Shown one piece after another: positions 1-6,933 of a stretch of 11,164 nt of DNA. Numbering within the stretch: the stretch's first letter is position 1; every line of letters starts with the position of its first letter. Origin of the DNA: Holophagaceae bacterium (GTDB taxonomy: Bacteria > Acidobacteriota > Holophagae > Holophagales > Holophagaceae); contig DPRT01000158.1 of assembly GCA_003538615.1 (NCBI GenBank), forward strand, positions 412-11,575. Reading direction: 5' to 3'. Below the pieces are notes generated by a model. It was not told the DNA's origin. It saw only the letters and a list, made by a program, of their open reading frames with translations, and ran no database searches. Both the position numbers and the translations under genes were made by a program.

Positions 1-21
1 GCCTCCCTTCCACCCCTGAAG

Positions 22-633
22 ATGTGCCCTCAGTGCGGGGAGAAGGCCAAGGCCCATGCGAAGATCTGCCCGTACTGCATGAGCCGGTTCGACGATCCAT
101 CCTTGCCGGCAAAGTCCCATGATGCGAAACCTCAGATCATCATTCCGAATCAAGAGAACTCCCTGCGGGCAACTCTCCTTGTGGCACGGATTCTGGTTTC
201 GGTGATTTGCTTCGCCGCCGTGGCCATGTATGCCCTGGTCTTCTCGATTGCGGTGCTTCAAAACGATGTGTCGAAATACGCGATTGGATTCGCCAAGGTG
301 CCCTTCACTCAACCGGCATTGATCATACTTCTCGTTATCTCGGCTTTGACATTCATTGCCGTTCTCGTGGCCAAGCACCTGTATTACACCCGGGCCCGCC
401 CCAAGCCCATCTCCGTTTCACCGATGAATCTGGCGTTCGTGATCATTGCCAGTGCACTGATGGAGACCATCGGCGTTTACGGGCTTGTCCTTGGTTTCAT
501 GTTCGGGCCCGATGTGGCTTCCCTGACCCTGGTCATGCTTCTTGTCACGGTGCTGGGCGGGATCATCCTTTTCCCAAGACAGCAAGCCTGGCAATCCGTC
601 CATGAGCGCAGCCTCAAGGCCGTGGTCAAGTGA
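22..633 (+). CDS. Zinc-ribbon, four-helix membrane protein of unknown function
   Basis: About 203 residues. The N-terminus carries two CPxC knuckles (C2/C5 and C16/C19), the pattern of a small zinc ribbon. A polar linker follows (about 24-48), then four hydrophobic segments at about 51-79, 98-120, 135-161 and 164-184, so the ribbon probably sits on one membrane face. The third helix contains ALMETIGVYGLVLGF (about 145-159), with a lone Glu (E148) followed by a YGL turn. This resembles the carboxylate-bearing helix of F-type ATPase subunit c, but the glycine-rich first helix of subunit c is absent, so I do not call it one. The reading frame stays open to the window edge and no ribosome binding site precedes 22. 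In-frame starts are missing upstream only because the window ends, so the true start may lie outside. Base composition is near 50% GC in sampled lines, far below most neighbours. It is first in a same-strand row of five genes. Function unknown. Confidence 0.75.
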   Translation: MCPQCGEKAKAHAKICPYCMSRFDDPSLPAKSHDAKPQIIIPNQENSLRATLLVARILVSVICFAAVAMYALVFSIAVLQNDVSKYAIGFAKVPFTQPALIILLVISALTFIAVLVAKHLYYTRARPKPISVSPMNLAFVIIASALMETIGVYGLVLGFMFGPDVASLTLVMLLVTVLGGIILFPRQQAWQSVHERSLKAVVK

Positions 634-685
634 TGCGGGCGCTCCTGACGTCCTCCCCGTTCCTGTCTTAGGACCCTCTGATTCC

Positions 686-1375
686 ATGGATCGTTCCTCC
701 CGCAACCGGCTGACGGAAAAACTGCTTCACCAGTTCGCGGGGGAGACCCTGTTCGACGCCATTGCCCGGGCCGTCTGCCGGGCGGGCTGCCTGCCGCGCA
801 AGGAGCTTTACGAGGCCTGGGAGGTGGCTCGACGGGTGCGGCGCCGGTTCCGGGGGCGGCGGGTGGTGGACCTGGCCTGTGGCCATGGCCTGGTGGCCCA
901 GATCCTCCTCCTGCTGGATGACACGTCCCCCTCGGCCCTGGCCGTGGACCAGCGGCTTCCGAAGAGCGCCGCCGCGCTGGAGGCCTCGCTGTGCCAGGCG
1001 TGGCCGCGGTTGCAGGGCCGGGTCAGGTACCTCGAAACGGATCTGAGGGAGGTGCCCCTGTTCCGGGACGATCTGATCGTTTCTGCGCATGCCTGCGGGG
1101 GGCTCACCGACCTGATCCTGGAACGGGCGGCAGAGGTCGGGGCCCGCGTGGCGGTCCTGCCCTGCTGTCACGACCTCCAGAGGGCTGATCTTGGCGGCCT
1201 GGAGGGCTGGCTGGATGGCCCGCTGGCCATGGATGCCACCCGTGCCGCGCGCCTGCGCTCCCAGGGATACCGGGTGTTCACCCAGCTGATCCCGGGCGAC
1301 ATCACGCCGAAAAACCGGCTTCTCATGGCCGAACCGGAGGATGCTCCGCAGGATTCGGCGAACCTCCGCGCGTGA
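686..1375 (+). CDS. SAM-dependent methyltransferase, Methyltransf_32-like
   Basis: 229 residues from ATG 686. A class I methyltransferase Rossmann fold is visible. Motif I is VVDLACGHGLVA (about 60-71), followed by a strand ending in an acidic residue, AVDQR (D88), that would bind the SAM ribose. Later come SAHACGGLTD (133-142) and a strand ending LPCCH (158-162). The HACG and PCCH signatures are typical of the Methyltransf_32 family, which includes eukaryotic METTL25- and GSTCD-like proteins; the substrates of bacterial members are generally unknown. The frame is open further upstream (to 542), but that part overlaps the end of the preceding membrane-protein gene. ATG 686 is preceded by AGGA at about 670-673, a weak site 12 bases away. 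It follows the membrane-protein gene by 52 bases and is probably cotranscribed with it. Family assignment is fairly sure; the target (RNA, protein or small molecule) cannot be read from sequence. Confidence 0.82.
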   Translation: MDRSSRNRLTEKLLHQFAGETLFDAIARAVCRAGCLPRKELYEAWEVARRVRRRFRGRRVVDLACGHGLVAQILLLLDDTSPSALAVDQRLPKSAAALEASLCQAWPRLQGRVRYLETDLREVPLFRDDLIVSAHACGGLTDLILERAAEVGARVAVLPCCHDLQRADLGGLEGWLDGPLAMDATRAARLRSQGYRVFTQLIPGDITPKNRLLMAEPEDAPQDSANLRA

Positions 1376-1464
1376 CTGCCAGGGGCGGGCCCGATTGGAA
1401 GCCGGGCCTCGTTTCATGGCCATGGGACCTTCCCCGGGGGGAGGCTTTGAACCATGCTTCACGG

Positions 1465-1863
1465 ATGAGTGATGCCAAACCTTCCTCCAAGCGTTTCTCC
1501 CCTGCTGGCCTTGGCGTCCTGTGCCTGAGATGCGAAGGCAGTGGCCACCTGTCCGTGGCGTGCGACCTCTGCGGTGGCCAGGGCGCCGTGGCCTTGAGCT
1601 GCCGGAAATGTTCCGGGACCGGCACCTATTCCCAGGACTCAGGGCCCTGTGCGCGCTGCGACGCCAGGGGCTCACTCCGGGATGGCACGCCATGCCCCCG
1701 CTGCAAGGGCCTCAAAACCCAGAAGGCCTTCTCCTCCGCCTGTGCGAAGTGTGCTGGCAGCGGGTCTGTGCACCTTCCCTGCAAGAAATGCCATGGCAGC
1801 CTCAAGCTCGTTATTGATTGCAAAAATTGCAATGGCACAGGTATTTATCGGCGGGAGCCATGA
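1465..1863 (+). CDS. Small DnaJ-type zinc-knuckle repeat protein (eight CxxC motifs, no J domain)
   Basis: 132 residues from ATG 1465, almost all cysteine knuckles. Eight CxxC pairs start at C20, C33, C46, C62, C77, C93, C106 and C119. Most are followed by a CxGxG-like turn (CEGSG, CGGQG, CSGTG, CAGSG, CNGTG), as in the DnaJ/Hsp40 zinc-binding domain. DnaJ has four such motifs plus a J domain and a substrate-binding domain; this protein has twice as many and nothing else. It could bind four zinc ions and act as a protein- or RNA-binding module, but partner and role are unknown. Start choice is uncertain. The frame opens at GTG 1372, overlapping the previous stop as GTGA, but no ribosome binding site precedes that and the extra 31 residues look non-coding. 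A strong GGGGGGAGG at 1436-1444 is 20 bases before ATG 1465 and better spaced to a four-codon reading frame at 1454. The last 20 or so codons are AT-rich compared with the rest. Confidence 0.8.
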   Translation: MSDAKPSSKRFSPAGLGVLCLRCEGSGHLSVACDLCGGQGAVALSCRKCSGTGTYSQDSGPCARCDARGSLRDGTPCPRCKGLKTQKAFSSACAKCAGSGSVHLPCKKCHGSLKLVIDCKNCNGTGIYRREP

Positions 1864-1972
1864 TCGGCCGAAGCCTCCGCACCACCGGGATGCGGCCTGC
1901 ATGGCTTTCCGCCTGCACGCATTCTGGGATGCCCTCGCCTCCGCCCAGCGCCCAGGCGCCGGCCGTCCCATC

Positions 1973-1976
1973 GGAG
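1973..1976 (+). promoter_or_regulatory. Ribosome binding site favouring GTG 1982 of the acetyltransferase
   Basis: GGAG lies five bases before GTG 1982. Together with the usual short N-terminus of this acetyltransferase family, it supports 1982 over the in-frame ATG 1901. The ATG at 1901 has only a GGGA ten bases upstream. Confidence 0.4.
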
Positions 1977-1981
1977 TGCCT

Positions 1982-2482
1982 GTGATCCTCAGGCCCGAAA
2001 CCGAAGCGGATATCCCTGCCATCGACCAGATCAACCAGGACGCCTTTCTCCACCATCCTTACAGCCACCAGACCGAGCACCTGATCGTCCGGGCCCTGCG
2101 GGCCTCGGGCGCGCTCACCCTGTCGCTGGTGGCCGAATGGGAGGGCCAGGTGGTGGGTCATATCGCCTTCTCCCCGGCCCTGATCGATGGCCAGGATCTG
2201 GGCTGGTATACCCTGGGGCCCGTCGCCGTCCTGCCTTCCCACCAGAGGAAAGGCATCGGCTCATCACTGGTCAAGGCCGGTTTGCAGGGCCTGGGCGCCC
2301 TTGGGGCCAAGGGCTGCCTGCTGGTGGGCGATCCCAGCTACTACCTCCGTTTCGGTTTCAGGCAAGGCGATTCACTTCGCGTTCACGAGGTGCCGCCCGA
2401 GTACTTCATGTGCATGGCCTTCTCCGAGGGCGCCCCAAGCGGGCTCGTCACCCATCACCCGGCCTTCTTCACGACGGCTTGA
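1982..2482 (+). CDS. GNAT N-acetyltransferase, YhbS-like (COG3153 type)
   Basis: 166 residues from GTG 1982, matching the usual length of about 165-170 for YhbS-like proteins. The fold order is visible: ILRPETEADIPAI at the N-terminus, then LSLVAEWEGQVVGHIAFSP (about 47-65). The acetyl-CoA pyrophosphate-binding segment is LGPVAVLPSHQRKGIGSSLV (78-97), with the Q/RxxGxG core at Q88-G93. The YhbS hallmark DPSYYLRFGF follows in the second half. Members transfer an acetyl group from acetyl-CoA to an amine; the acceptor is usually unknown. In-frame ATG 1901 would add 27 residues with no family counterpart (MAFRLHAF onward), so I prefer 1982. It lies 118 bases after the zinc-knuckle gene and 76 before the next gene on the same strand, so it may be part of one transcript. 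Family call is secure; substrate is unknown. Confidence 0.88.
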   Translation: MILRPETEADIPAIDQINQDAFLHHPYSHQTEHLIVRALRASGALTLSLVAEWEGQVVGHIAFSPALIDGQDLGWYTLGPVAVLPSHQRKGIGSSLVKAGLQGLGALGAKGCLLVGDPSYYLRFGFRQGDSLRVHEVPPEYFMCMAFSEGAPSGLVTHHPAFFTTA

Positions 2483-2558
2483 GGGATTCGCCGCGCACCT
2501 TCCGCGGCAAGGAGGGCATCATCATCGATGTGCGCGGCAAGGGAATGGAGGGCGGGAC

Positions 2559-3356
2559 ATGATCGGCCAGAAGGCGCTCAGTGTGCTCTACCGGCAGCAC
2601 CATCAGATGAAATGCCAGCCCCTGGCCTTCAGGGAGGTGGGCTTCCGCGTGCATTCCCAGCACGAGGAGGATGGCCTCCTCCTCTATCTCTTTTCGCTGA
2701 TTGGAACGACCCGCAAGACCTGTGTGGAGATCTGCGCCGGGGACGGGATGGAGTGCAACACGGCCAACCTGATCCTCAACCACCGCTGGCTGGGGCTCCA
2801 GTTCGATGGCGATCGGGCGAATGTCGAAAGGGCAACCCAGTTCTACGCCAGCCATCCGGACACCAGGTGGTGGCCGCCAGCGACCGTCCATGCCTGGATC
2901 ACGAGGGACAATGTCGACGGCCTCATCCAGGGCAACGGTTTCAGCGGGGAAGTGGACCTCCTCTCCCTGGACCTCGATGGCGTGGACTACTGGGTCTGGG
3001 AGCGCATCACCTGCATCTCGCCGCGGGTGGTCGTCCTGGAGTTCAACCATCTCTGGGGCCCCACGGCCTCCGTGACGGTCCCCTATCGTGACGACTTCGT
3101 GGCGGAGTTCACCCAGTATGGGTCTGATTATGCCGGGGCCTCCCTCGCCGCTTTCGTCAAGCTCGGACGCCGGAAGGGCTATCGTCTGGTGGGCACCAAC
3201 GCGATCGCGACCAATGCCTTCTTCCTCCGCGATGACATTGCCTGCGACTGGCTACCCGAGATCGAGGCCGGGGTGTGCTTCGACCACCCCCGGGCCCAAT
3301 TCGGCATGAAGGTCCGGCTGCCGGGGGTGGAACACAAGGCATGGGTGGAAGTGTGA
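2559..3356 (+). CDS. Rossmann-fold, methyltransferase-like protein
   Basis: 265 residues from ATG 2559, with GGAGGG at 2547-2552 six bases upstream. A methyltransferase-type Rossmann core is suggested by TCVEICAGDGMECN (54-67), a glycine-bearing motif I. It is followed by LGLQFDGDRANVE (78-90), with acidic residues D83 and D85 at the expected SAM-ribose position, and by EVDLLSLDLDGVDYWVWE (131-148), a motif IV-like strand with several acidic residues. The segment YAGASLAAFVKLGRRKGYRLV (191-211) and the following NAFFLRDD are reminiscent of FkbM-like and LPS/glycan-associated methyltransferases, whose targets are often sugars. That placement is by recall of motifs, not by search. The frame continues open upstream to 2187 but overlaps the acetyltransferase gene, so the shorter start is chosen. 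It is the last gene of the plus-strand row and converges on the M29 peptidase gene. Target unknown. Confidence 0.78.
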   Translation: MIGQKALSVLYRQHHQMKCQPLAFREVGFRVHSQHEEDGLLLYLFSLIGTTRKTCVEICAGDGMECNTANLILNHRWLGLQFDGDRANVERATQFYASHPDTRWWPPATVHAWITRDNVDGLIQGNGFSGEVDLLSLDLDGVDYWVWERITCISPRVVVLEFNHLWGPTASVTVPYRDDFVAEFTQYGSDYAGASLAAFVKLGRRKGYRLVGTNAIATNAFFLRDDIACDWLPEIEAGVCFDHPRAQFGMKVRLPGVEHKAWVEV

Positions 3357-3361
3357 GGGGT

Positions 3362-3374
3362 CGGCCCCGGGCCG
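3362..3374. terminator. Possible bidirectional hairpin in the convergent gap
   Basis: CGGCC-CCG-GGCCG can fold into a five-base-pair, all-GC stem with a three-base loop. It sits in the 21-base gap between two convergent stop codons (3356 and 3378). There is no T-tract on either side, so an intrinsic terminator of the standard type is not shown. Position is the main argument. Confidence 0.3.
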
Positions 3375-3377
3375 GGC

Positions 3378-4526
3378 TCAGAACCCCACGGCGTACTCCC
3401 CGTCCCGCATGAGCGGCACGGTGCTGCCATCGGCCATCTGGAGGTCCACGCTCGCCACCCTCACATCGGGCTGGGTTTCGGGAACGTAGACGCGGTCGAT
3501 GTGGATGACGGCCTCGGGGCCGCTAAAGTCCCTGGGGCCCACCTGGCCGCCGAAGTGGTCGCTGCGGCCGAAGGCGAGGTGGAGGCCCAGCTTCTCGTCC
3601 AGGAGGATCTCGCCAATGGGCTTGACGCCGAAGGCCGCCAGCACGCCTAGGCCCAGCTCGGCCAGGTTGCCGTAGGCGGGTTCCTTCGCCAGCAGGGCGG
3701 CCTCGTCGCGGGACTTGGGGCCTTCGCTGATCACCTCCAGCGCCTTGTTCTGGACGATGCGGTAGCGCACCACCTCGCTGCCGAACTGCACGGGCATCAC
3801 GCCGCTGGTGCGGCTGGGATCGCCCTCTCGCTCGCCCTCGTAGGGCACGATGTAGGCCTCGCCCGAGGGCAGGTTGCCCGCCACGCCAGGCGCGGGCAGC
3901 AGGCCGCCGGAGGCGTGGCCCGTGCGGTGGCGCAGGTCCACGTGCAGGTCGCAGGGGCCGTCCGGCGTGGCGAAGCGGAAGGCGGCGCCCTCGGCCCGGT
4001 CCAGCAGGTCCTTCAGCAGGTTCACGCGGCGGTTCACTTCTGTGTAGTCCAGGCGCAGGGCGGGGATCATGTCGGCCCGGAAGCCGGGCATGGTGGCGGC
4101 GCGGATGGGGTGGGTCTTGGCGGCCAGCTTCAGGGGCGCCGTGGCCGAGAATTTCGTCAGCGCGATGAGGATGGGGTGGCTGGCGTAGAGCTCCGCGAAG
4201 CTCACGGAGGCCGCGGGGTCCAGCGCTTCCGAAGCGGGCAGGGGGCCGTCCGCATGGAGCCAGGCCCGCTCCGGCAGGTCGCCGTTGTTGGTGTGCACGT
4301 TGGGGTAGACCACCAGGTGCGTGTCCATGCCCAGCTCTGCGCGGTGCGCGTTCAGCTCTGCGGCCCAGGCGGCGGCGATGGCGCGGCGGGCGGCCCAGTT
4401 CGCGTCATCCGGCACCTTGGCATCCGGCAGGTCCACCAGAATGGCCAGGGCCTTCTCCCCGGGCCGGGGCTGGAACACCCGCTGCACCAGCGCCACCAGT
4501 TCGGGTCCCGTCAGGTTTTCGCTCAT
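3378..4526 (-). CDS. M29-family-like metallo-aminopeptidase
   Basis: 382 residues, slightly shorter than the roughly 410 of AmpS/AmpT-type enzymes. The metal ligands known for M29 all have matches with similar spacing: E223 in NLPSGE, E290 in GNLAELGLG, H316 in LHLAFG, H342 and D344 in IHIDRVY. M29 enzymes remove N-terminal residues from peptides with two divalent metal ions, normally in the cytoplasm, and no signal peptide is seen here. The position of the active-site tyrosine of the thermophile enzymes (seven residues after the third ligand) is D323, within GRSDHFGG. A related HFGG form is, from memory, common in the COG2309 subgroup, so this may be a subgroup trait and not a defect. ATG 4526 has GGAGG (4532-4536, minus strand) five bases upstream. 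It follows the HEAT gene by 48 bases as the third gene of a likely operon. Peptide substrates are unknown. Confidence 0.85.
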   Translation of the reverse strand: MSENLTGPELVALVQRVFQPRPGEKALAILVDLPDAKVPDDANWAARRAIAAAWAAELNAHRAELGMDTHLVVYPNVHTNNGDLPERAWLHADGPLPASEALDPAASVSFAELYASHPILIALTKFSATAPLKLAAKTHPIRAATMPGFRADMIPALRLDYTEVNRRVNLLKDLLDRAEGAAFRFATPDGPCDLHVDLRHRTGHASGGLLPAPGVAGNLPSGEAYIVPYEGEREGDPSRTSGVMPVQFGSEVVRYRIVQNKALEVISEGPKSRDEAALLAKEPAYGNLAELGLGVLAAFGVKPIGEILLDEKLGLHLAFGRSDHFGGQVGPRDFSGPEAVIHIDRVYVPETQPDVRVASVDLQMADGSTVPLMRDGEYAVGF

Positions 4527-4574
4527 GCCAGCCTCCGCTGGGAGGATGCCCTGGGCGGGGCGGTCCTGTCGAGA

Positions 4575-6515
4575 TCAGGCCTGGGCCTTCTGGGCCAGCA
4601 CCCGGCCGCAGGTCTGGAGGTGGGCCAGGTCCTCGGCGGGGACGCTGCCCGGGGGGCGCTTCTCGCCCAGGGTGGCCTGGACCAGGGCGGAGAGACCCGC
4701 CCAGACGCCTGGATCGTCGGCGTGGAGGGCCAGCAGGGCATCGGCGATGCGGCGGCGCAGGGGCCAGGGCTTGCGGTCGGACCAGCCGCCCTGCACGGCC
4801 TTTAGGAGGGCCGCGGATCCGCCCAGGGACAGGGGGCGGTCGGGGCCATCGTGGGCCCGCACCAGGGCCTCCACCGCCACGACGTGCAGCAGGGGGGCCT
4901 TCAGCTCCTCGGCCTTGACGCTCAGGGCCAGGGCGCCGATGGGATCGCCCAGGTCACGCAGGGCCTCCGCGAGGGCCAGCTGCATCCGGGGCGCCTGGCC
5001 GGTATGGAGCAGGGCCAGGAGCGGATCCACGGCCCGGGGGGAGGCGATGGCGCCGAGGGCCTCCAGGGCGGCCACCTGGACGGCCTCCCGGGATTCGGTG
5101 GCCGCGAGGGCCAGCAGATCGGGCACCAGGGCCTCCAGGCGGTGCATGGCGGCGAAGCGGAGGCCCACCTTGACCTCCTCGGGATCGGCTTCCGCAAGGA
5201 AGGCGCGGGCCGTGCCCTCGGGATCGGGCAGCTGGCCCAGGTGCCAGAGGGCGCGCTGGGCCAGGTCCTCGATGGCGTCCCGGCGGGCCCTGAGCAGGGC
5301 GGGCCGGAGCTCCGGATCTTTCCGGTCGCCCAGGATCTCCAGGGCGGCGGCGCGGATGGTGCCGTCCGGCTCGTCCAGCAGCAGGTCGAGCAACGGCTGG
5401 GCCGAAGGTGGCACCAGCCGGGCCAGGGCGCTGGCGACCCCGGCGCGGCCGGTGTTCAGGCGCAGGGACTCGGCCAGGGCGGGCAGCAGGGCCTCCGTTT
5501 CGATGAGGCCCTGCTGGGCCATGGCCGCGAGGCCCTGGGCCGCCGTATCCAGGCCGAACTCGATGCGCCGCGCCCGGTGCGGGGCCGCCTCGTTGGCCTG
5601 GTCCAGATGGCGGGCCAGGGGCGCGGCCTTCTCTTCCATGGCGGCGAGGAGGGTATCCAGCAGGAAGCCGTCCAGCAGGCCCAGGCCTGGGGTGCGCAGG
5701 CCGTCGGCGGCGGCCTGGGCGCGGTCCGCCTGGCCCGAGGCCAGCTCCGCCAGGACGTCCGGCCGTTCCGTGCCCCACCGGCTGGCCAGGGCCTGGTGGA
5801 TCCGCTCCAGCAGCTCGGGCCGGGGCAGGGCGCGCAGCGCCACGAGGAGGAGCCGGAGCTCGCGGTCTTCCAGGGCCTCCTGATGGGTGGCCTTCAGGTA
5901 GTCGAGGAGAAAGGCCGCCGCCTCCGGCGTGCCGAGCTGGCCCACCAGGCGGAGGGCGTGGCGGAAGACTAGGGGGTCGGCATGGGCCACGGCGCCCTTG
6001 AGCGGCTCCAGGCTGTCCGGCGTGAGGAGCCTTCCGAGCTGATGGGCGCCCTCATTGGCGTCCGCGGGCTGGGCGCTCCCCTGGAGGAGGCGGGCGAAGT
6101 GGTGCTGGAAGGCCTCGGCGGGATCCGCCTCCCGCAGGGCCCGGTCCACGGCCTCCCGGAAGCCGGGCGTGGCGCGGCTCTGGGACAGGGCGCGCAGGGC
6201 CGCCACGGCCGCGGGCGTCCGCATCCTTCCCAGGGCGCGCACACCGGTCTCGAACAGCGGAAGCTCCTTTTCATGGCGGAGCAGGCGCTCCACCACGGGC
6301 AGCCATTCGGGCCAGGGATAGTAGTGGCAGAACTCCAGCGTGAGCTGCCGCAGGCCCGCGGGGCAGGAGACGCGCTGCACGCGGCCCGCCAGTTCCTGCA
6401 CGGCCGCGGGACCCTCTTCAAGGGTGGCCCGGAAGAAGGCCAGCTGGCCGGTCCGGGTGCCGGGGTCGAGCCGGTCCAGGAACAATTCGAAGGAGGTCTG
6501 CTTCATGGAGCGCAT
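4575..6515 (-). CDS. HEAT/PBS-lyase-type repeat protein
   Basis: 646 residues from ATG 6515, almost wholly alpha-helical and rich in Ala and Leu. HEAT-like helical pairs are visible at about 85-130 (ETGVRALGRM, PAAVAALRAL) and 175-215 (FRHALRLVGQL, PEAAAFLLDYL). They are clearest at about 380-540: TIRAAALEILGDRKDPELRPALL, then DLAQRALWHLGQL, then AVQVAALEALGAIASPRAVDPLLALL. Such solenoids are protein-protein scaffolds; no catalytic motif, signal peptide or membrane helix is seen, so a cytoplasmic adaptor is likely. GGAAGGA (6522-6528, minus strand) six bases before ATG 6515 decides the start; an ATG three codons further in and one at 6587 are worse placed. It lies 43 bases after the PilZ gene and 48 before the peptidase gene, so the three are probably one operon. 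A role in passing a c-di-GMP signal from the PilZ protein is possible but inferred only from position. Confidence 0.85.
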   Translation of the reverse strand: MRSMKQTSFELFLDRLDPGTRTGQLAFFRATLEEGPAAVQELAGRVQRVSCPAGLRQLTLEFCHYYPWPEWLPVVERLLRHEKELPLFETGVRALGRMRTPAAVAALRALSQSRATPGFREAVDRALREADPAEAFQHHFARLLQGSAQPADANEGAHQLGRLLTPDSLEPLKGAVAHADPLVFRHALRLVGQLGTPEAAAFLLDYLKATHQEALEDRELRLLLVALRALPRPELLERIHQALASRWGTERPDVLAELASGQADRAQAAADGLRTPGLGLLDGFLLDTLLAAMEEKAAPLARHLDQANEAAPHRARRIEFGLDTAAQGLAAMAQQGLIETEALLPALAESLRLNTGRAGVASALARLVPPSAQPLLDLLLDEPDGTIRAAALEILGDRKDPELRPALLRARRDAIEDLAQRALWHLGQLPDPEGTARAFLAEADPEEVKVGLRFAAMHRLEALVPDLLALAATESREAVQVAALEALGAIASPRAVDPLLALLHTGQAPRMQLALAEALRDLGDPIGALALSVKAEELKAPLLHVVAVEALVRAHDGPDRPLSLGGSAALLKAVQGGWSDRKPWPLRRRIADALLALHADDPGVWAGLSALVQATLGEKRPPGSVPAEDLAHLQTCGRVLAQKAQA

Positions 6516-6521
6516 GGCGGA

Positions 6522-6528
6522 TCCTTCC
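6522..6528 (-). promoter_or_regulatory. Ribosome binding site deciding the HEAT-protein start
   Basis: GGAAGGA on the minus strand, six bases before ATG 6515. The alternative ATG at 6506 would be 15 bases away. The upstream ATG at 6587 would run through the end of the PilZ gene. Confidence 0.6.
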
Positions 6529-6558
6529 GGCCAGGGCCCTCCTGCCGCGGGGCCATGA

Positions 6559-6933
6559 TCACCTCCGCGCCAGCTGGGCCGCCACATGGTCGGCGATGAG
6601 GCCTTCCACGAAGGGCGTGATGCCTTCGAACTCGACGCCCACCAGGACGTACCCGGTGGTTTTCCCGGCCACCTTGCCGAGCATCCGCAGGATCACCGCC
6701 GAGAGGGGCACCAGGGGCAGGTCGGGATGGTCGAGGACGAAGGCTTCGAGCACATCGCCCACCTCCAGGTCCCGGGCGTCGGCCATCTGGATCTCCAGCC
6801 CGCAGCCGCCTGCGCTGAGGTTCGCCAGGCGGCCATCCTGGATCTCCATGCCCCTGGCCCGGAAGCGGACCAGATAGCCCCGGTCCGTGGTGCTCAGGCG
6901 GGGGTGCCTCCGCTGTTCGTGCTCAATGGACAT
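6559..6933 (-). CDS. PilZ-domain protein (predicted c-di-GMP receptor)
   Basis: 124 residues from ATG 6933, the usual size of a stand-alone PilZ protein. Both c-di-GMP-binding signatures are present: the RxxxR box is R8-R12 (QRRHPRLS), and the (D/N)xSxxG box is N38-S40-G43 (NLSAGGCGLEI), at the usual distance of about 25-30 residues. The rest fits the PilZ beta-barrel, with LEVGDVLEAFVL in the middle, and GYVLVGVEFEGI and a helix (VEGLIADHVAAQL) at the C-terminus. PilZ proteins bind c-di-GMP in the cytoplasm and alter a partner protein. GGAGA lies about 10 bases upstream of the start. The frame opens at 7044, but those 37 extra residues lack PilZ similarity. The gene heads a probable operon with the HEAT and M29 genes and is divergent from mtgA. 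A diguanylate cyclase gene lies one gene away. Confidence 0.9.
   Translation of the reverse strand: MSIEHEQRRHPRLSTTDRGYLVRFRARGMEIQDGRLANLSAGGCGLEIQMADARDLEVGDVLEAFVLDHPDLPLVPLSAVILRMLGKVAGKTTGYVLVGVEFEGITPFVEGLIADHVAAQLARR

Noticed and set aside
1421..1430. CATGGCCATG palindrome as an operator
   Set aside because: It is short, made of common words in this composition, and has no partner site.
668..1693. 341-codon minus-strand frame over the first methyltransferase
   Set aside because: The plus-strand frame shows HACG/PCCH and motif I signatures. The minus frame is basic low-complexity sequence without domains.
2545..2562. Five-codon frame ending in ATGA on the start of the second methyltransferase-like gene
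   Set aside because: GGAGGG at 2547-2552 is well spaced to ATG 2559 itself, so no coupling frame is needed.
3915..5972. Long plus-strand frames over the peptidase and HEAT genes
   Set aside because: They are rich in Arg, Gly, Ala and Ser with no family motifs, while the minus-strand frames have clear domains and ribosome binding sites.
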